Origin: an uncultured Clostridiaceae bacterium
Lineage (GTDB): Bacteria > Bacillota > Clostridia > Lachnospirales > Lachnospiraceae
Length of the DNA: 13,141 bases
Direction of reading: 5' to 3'
Assembly: GCA_949841235.1 (NCBI GenBank)
Contig: CATKZA010000009.1
Span: 1-13,141 of the forward strand
Numbering within the stretch: the first letter of the stretch is position 1; each line of letters begins with the position of its first letter. Of the stretch, positions 6,277 to 13,141 are shown in pieces. The position numbers and the translations under genes were made by a program. Under the pieces are notes generated by a model, which worked only from the letters and a program-made list of their open reading frames with translations, ran no database searches and was not told the DNA's origin.

Positions 6277-7116
6277 ATGGGAAAACTGATACAGTGCAGC
6301 AGCGAACTTGCGAGGGAGCCATATCATTTTCGACTGACCAAGACGAATGTGTACTCGATGGAAGAGGTGTGCTATTATATCCGCCACAATATCTATATGA
6401 TGCAGGAGGAGGTCTTTGACCGGGAGTTTGCCCAGTGGATTCGCCGGGAACTGCATATGGACAAGACGGCGGACAAGCTGGAGCGGCTCATTGATGACCA
6501 TCGGAATATGAAGGATATCGTGGTTACCCTGTGCTGTAGTTGTGATTATTATGAGGAGGATGAAATCCGGGAACTCATCAGAATTATTGACGAGACAGAG
6601 CATCTGCCGGGCTATGCCAGGAAAAAATATAAGGGAGACAATTACCTTCGCTGCCAGTCCTACGAGAAGGCGGTGGAGGAGTATGAGAAGGTGTTCGAGA
6701 GCGATGAGATTCTCCAGGCGGAGGCATCGGTGTATGGGGATTTATTCCACAATATGGGGGTTGCCTATGTGAATATCGGGGAGTTTCACAAGGCTTCCGA
6801 TTTGTTTCTCAAGGCCTATGAGAAAAATAATCGGGATGAGTCTCTGGCTCAGTGCATGTATGCCCTGCGGATGTGCAAGGATGTGGGGACTTATAAGAAA
6901 TTGATCAATGATTTGGAGGTTTCCCAGGAGGATCAGGGAAGGTGGGACAAAGAGTACCAGCGGGCTATGGAGCTGGCCGGCGGCAGCAGGGAAGCGAAGC
7001 GGGTGGAGAAGCTGCGGGGGCTGGTGCGAAGTGGAAATATGGAAGAGTATTATGAGAAGGTTCACAGCACCATTGCGGCTTGGAAGAATGAATATCGAAA
7101 GCAGATTAGCATCTGA
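6277..7116 (+). CDS. TPR-containing protein of the DUF5717/DUF5716 operon
   Basis: This is a 279-residue soluble, charged, helical protein. Residues about 1-110 form an unrecognised helical N-terminal part. Residues about 112-145 (YKGDNYLRCQSYEKAVEEYEKVF) and 150-187 (DLFHNMGVAYVNIGEFHKASDLFLKAYEKN) are two good tetratricopeptide repeats, with the typical small residue at position 8 and the YxKAxxxaxKA pattern. The C-terminal 80 residues are helical and basic. TPR proteins usually bind protein partners, so a role as adaptor for the neighbouring Hsp70/actin-like protein is a fair inference, not shown. The ATG is supported by AGGGAGG 6 nt upstream. The gene is separated from DUF5716 by the MITE-like insertion and ends 14 bp before the next start, consistent with co-transcription. 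Confidence 0.88.
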   Translation: MGKLIQCSSELAREPYHFRLTKTNVYSMEEVCYYIRHNIYMMQEEVFDREFAQWIRRELHMDKTADKLERLIDDHRNMKDIVVTLCCSCDYYEEDEIRELIRIIDETEHLPGYARKKYKGDNYLRCQSYEKAVEEYEKVFESDEILQAEASVYGDLFHNMGVAYVNIGEFHKASDLFLKAYEKNNRDESLAQCMYALRMCKDVGTYKKLINDLEVSQEDQGRWDKEYQRAMELAGGSREAKRVEKLRGLVRSGNMEEYYEKVHSTIAAWKNEYRKQISI

Positions 7117-7130
7117 GATGGAGGAGCGTC

Positions 7131-8390
7131 ATGGCTTTTTGGAATAGAAGAAAGAGAAAACGGATAGAGGAGGAAGAGGCTCTTCTGGAGCAGCAGGCCA
7201 GGGAGAAACTGGATGCCCTGCGGGAGCAGAAAAGGCAAGCCCGCAATGAGGTTCAGGAGGATTCGGAGGAGGAGACTTCTGAAAAGAATCCGGATCTTTA
7301 CGAGCGGGAAGTGGTGAAGCCGGTGTATGGCGACGACAGGAAGCGGTATGTCACTGACTGCTGCGAGGCAATCCGTGAGGCAGAGAAGCAGATTGACAGT
7401 ATTCGGGGCGAGTATCAGGAGGTGACGGATTCCCTGCTGGACATCCAGAAAATTGACCGAATCCAGGGAGAGGAACGAAAGCAGCTTCTGGATTATGGGA
7501 AGAATATTGTTCGGCTGACCAGGGAGCGGAGCCAGTATAAGAATAGAAACCTTTCTATCCCGGAGGCCGTGATTCGCCGTTTCGAGCCATATGAGGATGA
7601 TCTGGTAGATGAGATTAAGCGGATGTATGAGACGGAGAACTACCAGAAATTGATTGAGGGAGATTTGGAGAAACTTCACCAGGAGAAGAAGAAGATCAGG
7701 CATGAGAAGAGGGAGATCGTAGAGCGGCAGAATGCATTGAAGAAGCTGGCCAAGCTGTTAATCTTCCTCATTGTATCCATGTTTGCCCTCTTTGTGGCGG
7801 CTTATTATACCCTGAAGGCGGATATGACATTTCCCTATCTGGCTACCGTGCTTCTGGCAGCCATTTCCGCCACGGTGATTTTTGTGGAATCCAACAAGAA
7901 CCGGAGGAGCATGACCTTGGCGGACAGAAAGATGGATAAGGCGATTCTCCTCCTGAACCGGGTGAAAATCAAGTGCGTGAACAATCTGAATGTGCTGGAG
8001 TATGGCCGGGAGAAATTTGGCGTGAAGAATGGGGCGCAGTTCGAGCAGTTCTGGAATGAGTACTGCAAGGTGAAGGAGTATGAGAGGAAGTTCCGTGAGA
8101 ATACGGAGCAGCTGAATTATTACTGCGATGTGCTGGTGACGCTGCTTCGGCAGCAGGGATTGAGAGATAGCGAGGTCTGGACGGGGCAGGTGCTTGCCAT
8201 CGTGGATAATCGGGAGATGGTGGAGATTCGCCATGAGCTGAATGCCCGCCGTCAGATTCTCAGGGAGCGCATCGAGTACAACGAGGGGATTAAGGCGGAC
8301 TGCGTGAAGCAGATTGACCAGTTGGTGGCGAAGCAGCCGGAGCACAGGGAAGAGATTCTAAAGATCGTGGAACAGTACAGTAAATCTTGA
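7131..8390 (+). CDS. Coiled-coil protein with a central two-helix membrane hairpin
   Basis: This is a 419-residue protein of unknown family. Residues 1-45 are very highly charged (KRKRIEEEEALLEQQAREKL). Residues about 75-205 are predicted long helices or coiled coil rich in Glu, Lys, Arg and Gln. Two hydrophobic stretches follow, LLIFLIVSMFALFVAAYYTL (about 208-227) and FPYLATVLLAAISATVIFVE (about 234-253), split by a short polar turn. Residues about 260-419 are again charged helices. This topology puts both coiled-coil ends in the cytoplasm with a re-entrant membrane hairpin, suited to anchoring a complex at the membrane. There is no signal peptide. GGAGGAG precedes the ATG. It is the last gene of the operon: an intrinsic terminator begins at its stop codon. 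I do not recognise a catalytic motif. Confidence 0.88.
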   Translation: MAFWNRRKRKRIEEEEALLEQQAREKLDALREQKRQARNEVQEDSEEETSEKNPDLYEREVVKPVYGDDRKRYVTDCCEAIREAEKQIDSIRGEYQEVTDSLLDIQKIDRIQGEERKQLLDYGKNIVRLTRERSQYKNRNLSIPEAVIRRFEPYEDDLVDEIKRMYETENYQKLIEGDLEKLHQEKKKIRHEKREIVERQNALKKLAKLLIFLIVSMFALFVAAYYTLKADMTFPYLATVLLAAISATVIFVESNKNRRSMTLADRKMDKAILLLNRVKIKCVNNLNVLEYGREKFGVKNGAQFEQFWNEYCKVKEYERKFRENTEQLNYYCDVLVTLLRQQGLRDSEVWTGQVLAIVDNREMVEIRHELNARRQILRERIEYNEGIKADCVKQIDQLVAKQPEHREEILKIVEQYSKS

Positions 8391-8421
8391 GCGGCCTTCT
8401 ATACCATCAGGCCGCTTTTTT
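8390..8421 (+). terminator. Intrinsic terminator of the four-gene operon
   Basis: AGCGGCCT (8390-8397) and AGGCCGCT (8409-8416) form a perfect 8-bp GC-rich stem with an 11-nt loop, and T residues run to 8421. The stem begins at the last base of the upstream stop codon and lies mostly within the 3' codons of the convergent YhgE/Pip gene. On the opposite strand no U-run follows the hairpin, so it appears to act on plus-strand transcripts only. Confidence 0.88.
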
Positions 8422-10429
8422 CCTTGCTTCTTTCAATATAGGCATTGATTTTGCGGAAGGGTTTCTTTAGCAGCAGTGCCATGGCTAGGAAGAACAGGGC
8501 AAAGAGGAGGAGTTTTCCCAGTGCAATCCAGTAGTCCTCTTTATACATCCCTGCCACGCATTCCCGCAGGGCGGTCATGCAGTAGGGGAAGGGCAGGAAG
8601 TCAAAGGCCTTCTGATAGATGTCCGGCAGTACTTCCTTGGGGAAGGTGCCGCCGGTGCCTGCCACCTGGATGACCATGATTACCACTGCCAGCGCTTCCC
8701 CCACGTTGCCAAACACGAAGGTCAGGGAGTAGATGATGATGGTGAAGACGAAGCTGCTCACTGCCGCCGCCAGCCAGAAGAGGAATGGGTGCTGGCACTG
8801 GATTTCGAGAAAGAACAGGTCCCCCAGCACGCATAAGAGGGTTTGAGCCTGGCCAATCAGGAAAAATAGGGCATAGCGGCCGAAAAATTCCTGGTAGGTC
8901 TTTAATGCGGCCATTCCCGGGGCGGGATGGATGTTCAGGTGAATGATGGCCACCAGAATCAATGCTCCCACCCAGATGGCCAGAACCGAGTAAAAGGGAG
9001 CCATGGAGGAGCCGTAATTGGCGGTCTCGTATACGGGAAGGGTATCCACTTCCATAAGGGAAGAAAGGTAGTCGCTAAATTGCTTCGGATCCTGTGACAG
9101 GAGGGCGAACATCTCCTGGAACCGGGCGTTTCCAGTGATTTCGGCGATGCCTTTTTTTGTTTCCCGCAGTGCTTTTTGCAGTTCCTGCAATATTTTTCTG
9201 GTTTCGTCGATGTTTGAGCCGGCAGTTTTCAATGTGTCCGCATAGTCTGTGAGGCGTACGCCGGCCGCTTGCAGCCCTGTCAGCCGGATGGCATTTCCAG
9301 GGAGGAGGGAGAGGTCGGTCTGGAGATCCTGCGTCAGTTTGTCGCACATTTTGCTGACGGTGGTCAATGTCTCCTTCCCGGTAGTTCCGGCATCCCGGAT
9401 GGCTTGGAGGGATGCCAGGTCGTCGGTGATGTCTAGGTCAATCTGGTCTAATTTTTCTGTCAATGCCTGTTCCGGCGCACTTTGGGATTGTATTTCCTTC
9501 AGGGAATTTCCCAGTTTCAATCCAATTTCTGTCACGGCGGCAAAGACGGAGCGGTTGACCTGGTTCTGTACTGCCGTCTTGGCTTTTGAGGTGATTTTTG
9601 TGGCGATGGCATTCTTTTTTTCGTTCTCGTAATAAGAAATCGTTCCCCCGGACAGTTCGCCCTCCAGCACTACCGCCAGGCTTTTGGTGAAGTTTTCGGG
9701 AATGACTAGGGCGGCGTAGTAGTCCCCGTCATATACGCCATTGATGGCCGTCCGTTCATTTTTTGGAAAAGCCCAGCCCATGGTGGTGTTGGCGGAGAGG
9801 GATTCCACTACCGTGTCCCCCACGCAGAGTTTGATCTGATTTTTCTCGTAGCCCTTGTCTTTGGAAACTACTGCGATCTTCAAACGAGAGGTGGCATCTT
9901 CCTCGTAGGGATCCCAGTTGGAGAGGATGTTGAACCAGGCATAGAGGGAGGGGAGGATTACCAGCCCCATGATGATGACGATGGCTACCACATTGGTGGA
10001 GATTTTGCGGTAGTCATGCAATATGATGCCCAGAATATTTGCGCTATCCGAGAACTTCTTTTGCCCGCTCTCTTTTGTTTCGCTGTCCGAGCGCTTCTTT
10101 TGCCCGCCCTCTTTTGTTTCGCTATCCAAAAGGCTCCTCTGCCCATGCTCTTCGCTTTTGCTAATCTGTGCGATGGCTTTCTGTATCCGAAAGTCCCCGT
10201 ATTCCACATAAATCAGGTAAGCGGCCAGCAGGAAGAGGGAGGCGATCCACAGGGTCAGGAAGAGCACCTTGTTGCTTCCCGTCAGGAACATGAGCAGGAG
10301 AAAGAAGAGGGGGATGATTAGGATGCACCGAATGCCTGTGCGGATGCGTTTCCGATTTCGGGCATGGAGCTTCTCCTGCTGTTCCATCATATCCTGATAT
10401 AGCTGCTGGTAATTTTTCTGTTCGTTCAT
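8399..10429 (-). CDS. YhgE/Pip-family membrane protein with extra N-terminal two-helix module
   Basis: This is a 676-residue member of the YhgE/Pip family (the phage infection protein of Lactococcus and YhgE of Bacillus), an ABC-2-like membrane architecture. The family core starts near residue 145 with a membrane helix and the signature YAWFNILSNWDPY (about 160-174). A large extracytoplasmic region follows (about 180-470, partly coiled coil), then five or six C-terminal membrane helices (from about 475), including a conserved FPFPYCMTALRE stretch. Unusually, residues 1-143 add a cytoplasmic helix, two membrane segments (about 33-51 and 54-75) and a polar linker with a 13-residue tandem repeat (104-129). 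ATG 10429 is chosen because GAAAGGA lies 11 nt upstream; an extension to TTG 10477 has no binding site. It follows the paralogue 10487-12568 by 57 bp and is probably co-transcribed with it. Confidence 0.9.
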   Translation of the reverse strand: MNEQKNYQQLYQDMMEQQEKLHARNRKRIRTGIRCILIIPLFFLLLMFLTGSNKVLFLTLWIASLFLLAAYLIYVEYGDFRIQKAIAQISKSEEHGQRSLLDSETKEGGQKKRSDSETKESGQKKFSDSANILGIILHDYRKISTNVVAIVIIMGLVILPSLYAWFNILSNWDPYEEDATSRLKIAVVSKDKGYEKNQIKLCVGDTVVESLSANTTMGWAFPKNERTAINGVYDGDYYAALVIPENFTKSLAVVLEGELSGGTISYYENEKKNAIATKITSKAKTAVQNQVNRSVFAAVTEIGLKLGNSLKEIQSQSAPEQALTEKLDQIDLDITDDLASLQAIRDAGTTGKETLTTVSKMCDKLTQDLQTDLSLLPGNAIRLTGLQAAGVRLTDYADTLKTAGSNIDETRKILQELQKALRETKKGIAEITGNARFQEMFALLSQDPKQFSDYLSSLMEVDTLPVYETANYGSSMAPFYSVLAIWVGALILVAIIHLNIHPAPGMAALKTYQEFFGRYALFFLIGQAQTLLCVLGDLFFLEIQCQHPFLFWLAAAVSSFVFTIIIYSLTFVFGNVGEALAVVIMVIQVAGTGGTFPKEVLPDIYQKAFDFLPFPYCMTALRECVAGMYKEDYWIALGKLLLFALFFLAMALLLKKPFRKINAYIERSKEKSGLMV
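10043..10127 (-). repeat. 39-bp in-frame tandem repeat in the YhgE/Pip linker
   Basis: Two 39-bp units (10043-10081 and 10082-10120) differ at only a few positions and are followed by a 7-bp start of a third (10121-10127). They encode DSETKEGGQKKRS and DSETKESGQKKFS, a polar linker between the added N-terminal membrane module and the family core. The unit length is a multiple of three, so copy-number change would keep the frame. Confidence 0.85.
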
Positions 10430-10486
10430 GGAGATACCATTCCTTTCATTTAAAGTTGATTGCGTCGCGCTTGGCAAATATATGTA

Positions 10487-12568
10487 TTAAAAGATCTCCG
10501 TGTCCTCCATCCGTGACTCTACGAAGTGACTGAGACTGCGGAAGGGCAGGCGGAGAACCAGTCCGATGAGCAATGCGGCCAGGGCAAAGAGCAGCAGTTC
10601 CAGCAGGTAGATCAGGTAGTCATTTCCATTCATGCCGCATATCGCCTCCCGCATGGCATTGATGGCATAGGGGAAGGGGAAGAATATGTGGATCTTCCGA
10701 TAAAAGGACGGCAGGATTTCAATGGGAAACGTGCCGCTGGAGCCGGCAATCTGGATGACCACGATGACTACGATAAACGCCTTGCCGATGTCGCCGAAGG
10801 ACAGGGTCAAGGTGTAAATCAGCAGGGAGAAGGTGAAGCTTGCTAATGCGGCGGCCAGCCAGAAATGTCTTGGCAGCTGGCATTGGGTGTGGAGGAGCAT
10901 CAGGTTGCCCGCCACGATGATCAAGGCCTGCAATTGTCCCAGCAGAAAGAATAGGATGTACCTCCCCAGAAAGAGTTCGTGGGGCTTTGCTCCCGGAAAT
11001 TTTTTCGCATCCGGCTTTACCTTCAATAGGGATACCAGGAAGATTCCGCCCACCCAGATGGCCAGGGTGGTGTAGAAGGGAGTGACCCCGGAGCCATAGT
11101 TTTCCACCGGGTACACTCGCTGGGTCTTTATTTTTACCGGGGTGGCAAAGAATGCGCCATATCCCTCCGGGTCCCGCTGCACGAAGTCGGAAATCTTTTG
11201 AAGGAGCTCGCTGTCTGACAGGGTGCCCAGACTGGTATAGATCCTGTCTAATTTTTGAGTAATCTGCTGTAGCGTCTGGGAAAGGGAGGTCATGCCGCTG
11301 TTTGCGGACTGCAATGTGGCATCTGCCCCGGTGATGATCGTCTGGAGCAGATCGGCATCATCTGCAATGTTCGCCAGGGCATGCTTCCTATCCCGCTCCA
11401 GGGTGTCCAGCAATTCTCCCAATTCCTCGCTGGCGGGGACGATAATGCCCTGGTATGCCTTTCGTATGGCGTTCATCTGATTGGAAATCGTATTTTCTAC
11501 AACTGTAGAAATCTCGTCCTTCTTGCTCTCTGAAACCTCATCCAGCCGCTTTTTCAAAGCATCTATGCTGGCAATCTGCTCCCTTGCCTGATTTGTCAGA
11601 GCATGGTATCTTTCTGCGATGGTGCCGGTCACAGCGCTTGGCTTGAGGAATTGCGAGAACCTGCTTAATTCCTTTTTGGCCTTCTCTAACTGGCTGGCGG
11701 CTTTCTGATAGAGCTTCTTCCGCTGGGAGATGCTTTTGGCGGAACTGGCTTTCTCCATGCTTAGGGTGGCAGAGGAGAGTGCCTGATTGATGGCACGGTT
11801 CTTCTGGCTGATCCGGGAGAAGAGTTTGCTGTCATTCTCGCTGATATTCTCTGTTCTTTGCTTGAGGTTTTCCAAATCTGCCGATGCATCCTCCAAGGTG
11901 CCGCCTAATTTGCTATTTGCCTGCTGGAGGGAATTCAGGGTGGCGCAGTATCCCGAGATGGTGTCCGCTGTCTGGGAAATGCGCTCCTGGAGCGTGGTCA
12001 CCGCTTGTTCCTCTCGGATTCTGTCCGCTATCTGAGCCTCCTTTGTAAACACGTTGCTCACTAAGATGGAGATGTACATCTCGTTAAGGCTGTTCTCCAG
12101 ATTGGAGACAGCGGTGTCCGTAATCTTAGTGGCCACGGCATTTTTCTTCTCGTTGACCAGGTATTGAATTTTGGGGCGCTTCAGCCCTTGGCGGAAACCG
12201 TCATACATATTCCGGGAGAAATCCTCGGGAAGGATGATGGCGGCGTAGCAGTCCCCGCTGTCTACCTGTTTTCTGGCAGATGCCGCAGAGGTGAATACCC
12301 AGCGGATGCTTTTGTTGTCTTTTAGGGATTTGATGACTTCCTCCCCGGCGTTTGAGGTTTTCCCGGTGCTGTCAGCAAAGCCCTTGTCCCGGGACGCCAC
12401 CGCAATCCGCAGATTTCCCGTGCTGCCATAGGGATCCCAGTTGGAATAGATGTTGAACCAGGCGTACAGCGCAGGCAGGGCGCAGAGACCTAGGGCGATG
12501 GCGAGGACGAAGAAATTGCTGAAAAGGGCCTTCATATCTGATCGGAATATTTTTAGTATCATTTTCAT
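10487..12568 (-). CDS. YhgE/Pip-family membrane protein (first of the pair)
   Basis: This is a 693-residue protein with the canonical YhgE/Pip layout. One N-terminal membrane helix (about 14-35) ends in YAWFNIYSNWDPYG (about 36-49). It is followed by a mixed extracytoplasmic domain (RIAVASRDKG, then NEKKNAVATKITD near 145) and a long coiled-coil stretch (about 180-440, rich in Ser, Gln and Lys). About five C-terminal membrane helices follow, with FPFPYAINAMREAICGM. The first two motifs and the C-terminal region closely match the neighbouring gene, so the two are tandem paralogues. Family members are large cell-surface membrane proteins; Lactococcus Pip is needed for infection by some phages, and the normal cellular role is unclear. 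Of three clustered ATGs, 12568 is preferred: AAGGAG is 8 nt upstream, versus 2 nt for ATG 12574. The stop is followed by 57 bp and the second paralogue, with no terminator between. Confidence 0.92.
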   Translation of the reverse strand: MKMILKIFRSDMKALFSNFFVLAIALGLCALPALYAWFNIYSNWDPYGSTGNLRIAVASRDKGFADSTGKTSNAGEEVIKSLKDNKSIRWVFTSAASARKQVDSGDCYAAIILPEDFSRNMYDGFRQGLKRPKIQYLVNEKKNAVATKITDTAVSNLENSLNEMYISILVSNVFTKEAQIADRIREEQAVTTLQERISQTADTISGYCATLNSLQQANSKLGGTLEDASADLENLKQRTENISENDSKLFSRISQKNRAINQALSSATLSMEKASSAKSISQRKKLYQKAASQLEKAKKELSRFSQFLKPSAVTGTIAERYHALTNQAREQIASIDALKKRLDEVSESKKDEISTVVENTISNQMNAIRKAYQGIIVPASEELGELLDTLERDRKHALANIADDADLLQTIITGADATLQSANSGMTSLSQTLQQITQKLDRIYTSLGTLSDSELLQKISDFVQRDPEGYGAFFATPVKIKTQRVYPVENYGSGVTPFYTTLAIWVGGIFLVSLLKVKPDAKKFPGAKPHELFLGRYILFFLLGQLQALIIVAGNLMLLHTQCQLPRHFWLAAALASFTFSLLIYTLTLSFGDIGKAFIVVIVVIQIAGSSGTFPIEILPSFYRKIHIFFPFPYAINAMREAICGMNGNDYLIYLLELLLFALAALLIGLVLRLPFRSLSHFVESRMEDTEIF

Positions 12569-12613
12569 GGTCATTGCTCCTTGGTTCGGTATTTTGATCG
12601 TGATATCGTATGG

Positions 12614-13141
12614 TCAATTGCGAACAGTAAAGTAAAGGGTTTGGTCAAAACGTCTTTCAGGACTAAGTTTATCAATATAGCCATTTTCAATGATTGAGTA
12701 AACTACTGATTTGTGAAGCATGGGCTTGGCTGTGCGAGGCGATTCTACGTATGTCCTCCATTTATTTCCCGGGATAGAAAATTCTTTATCTGTCTGATTT
12801 CCAAATGCCATTTGACGGTAGATATCAGTGATGCGGATTTTTCCCGATTTGCTTAATTCCCAAAGGCATCTCGCAAGCCTAGCGGTTGCCCGCATCGGTC
12901 TGCTCATGGTTTTTACGTTCTCATAAGAACTATCAATGAATAGTCTGGAGAAAGCATAGTCGCTCCAAATGACGATATCAAATGCTTGCTCAGATAATAG
13001 AGGGGATTTGCCCAGTGTTTTCCATAATGTTTGCATCAGTAGCGGTTTCTGATTTTGATGGTATTTTTTTTCAAATTCATCAATGCTCTTGCTAAGCGTT
13101 GGTGTTTTGTATGTCATTTCAAAATCATTGTCCCATCCTTG
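12614..13141 (-). CDS. Unrecognised protein, 5' end probably outside the window
   Basis: The frame is open from the window edge to a TGA at 12614-12616. The first in-window ATG (13117) would give 167 residues. It has no clear ribosome binding site at normal distance, and the codons upstream of it (reading QGWDNDFE) are protein-like with no stop, so the gene most likely continues past the right edge. The product is soluble and basic. Its last 85 residues (for example SGKIRITDIYRQMAF, then SVVYSIIENGYIDKLSPERRF and a final strand) could be a winged-helix fold, but this is only an impression from the pattern. Base composition is visibly more AT-rich than the rest of the window, which may mark acquired DNA. 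It ends 45 bp before the start of the YhgE/Pip pair on the same strand, so read-through into that pair is possible. No family is proposed. Confidence 0.6.
   Translation of the reverse strand, partial: QGWDNDFEMTYKTPTLSKSIDEFEKKYHQNQKPLLMQTLWKTLGKSPLLSEQAFDIVIWSDYAFSRLFIDSSYENVKTMSRPMRATARLARCLWELSKSGKIRITDIYRQMAFGNQTDKEFSIPGNKWRTYVESPRTAKPMLHKSVVYSIIENGYIDKLSPERRFDQTLYFTVRN

Noticed and set aside
10043..10127. CRISPR-like array
   Set aside because: The 39-bp units are directly adjacent with no spacers and are in frame within a clear membrane-protein gene.
12575..12620. Promoter for the YhgE/Pip pair in the gap before 12568
   Set aside because: A TTGACC box is present on the minus strand (12617 to 12612), but the hexamer 17 nt downstream (AAATAC) is a poor -10, so a promoter cannot be supported.

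Overview
The window looks like chromosomal DNA of a Gram-positive gut clostridium, most likely a Lachnospiraceae member. This rests on the strong GGAGG-type ribosome binding sites, AG-rich coding strands, sigma-A type promoters, and a set of proteins (DUF5717, DUF5716, paired YhgE/Pip proteins) that I associate with that family. No rRNA, tRNA, CRISPR array or complete insertion sequence was seen.

Layout. (1) Positions 1-187 hold two copies of a structured, non-coding repeat with a 124 bp period; the second copy can fold into a terminator-like hairpin. (2) On the minus strand, 181-750 encodes the manganese exporter MntP. Its 208-nt leader (about 751-958) holds a yybP-ykoY manganese riboswitch, an intrinsic terminator and a visible antiterminator, all driven by a near-consensus promoter at 964-992. 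(3) Facing away from it, a plus-strand operon (promoter 1077-1106, terminator 8390-8421) encodes four cytosolic or membrane-associated proteins of unknown function. They are a 1183-residue protein with two beta domains and a helical-repeat tail (DUF5717-like), an actin/Hsp70-fold-like protein (DUF5716-like), a TPR protein, and a coiled-coil protein with a two-helix membrane hairpin. A 193 bp MITE-like element with 15-bp perfect terminal inverted repeats and an 8-bp target-site duplication sits inside this operon, exactly at the stop codon of its second gene. (4) Convergent to it, on the minus strand, are two tandem YhgE/Pip-family membrane proteins (8399-10429 and 10487-12568). The downstream one carries an extra two-helix N-terminal module joined by a 13-residue tandem repeat. 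(5) At the right edge, 12614-13141 is the 3' part of an unrecognised, more AT-rich gene that probably continues beyond the window.

How the parts work together. MntP and its riboswitch form a self-contained manganese-relief module: Mn2+ binding to the leader should favour the antiterminator and turn on export. The four-gene operon is the least understood part and the best candidate for an undescribed system. An Hsp70/actin-like protein is encoded beside a large scaffold-like helical-repeat protein, a TPR protein and a membrane-anchored coiled-coil protein, which suggests one assembly at the inner face of the membrane. The YhgE/Pip pair has the ABC-2-like architecture of large cell-envelope proteins; nothing in the sequence ties it to the four-gene operon beyond position.
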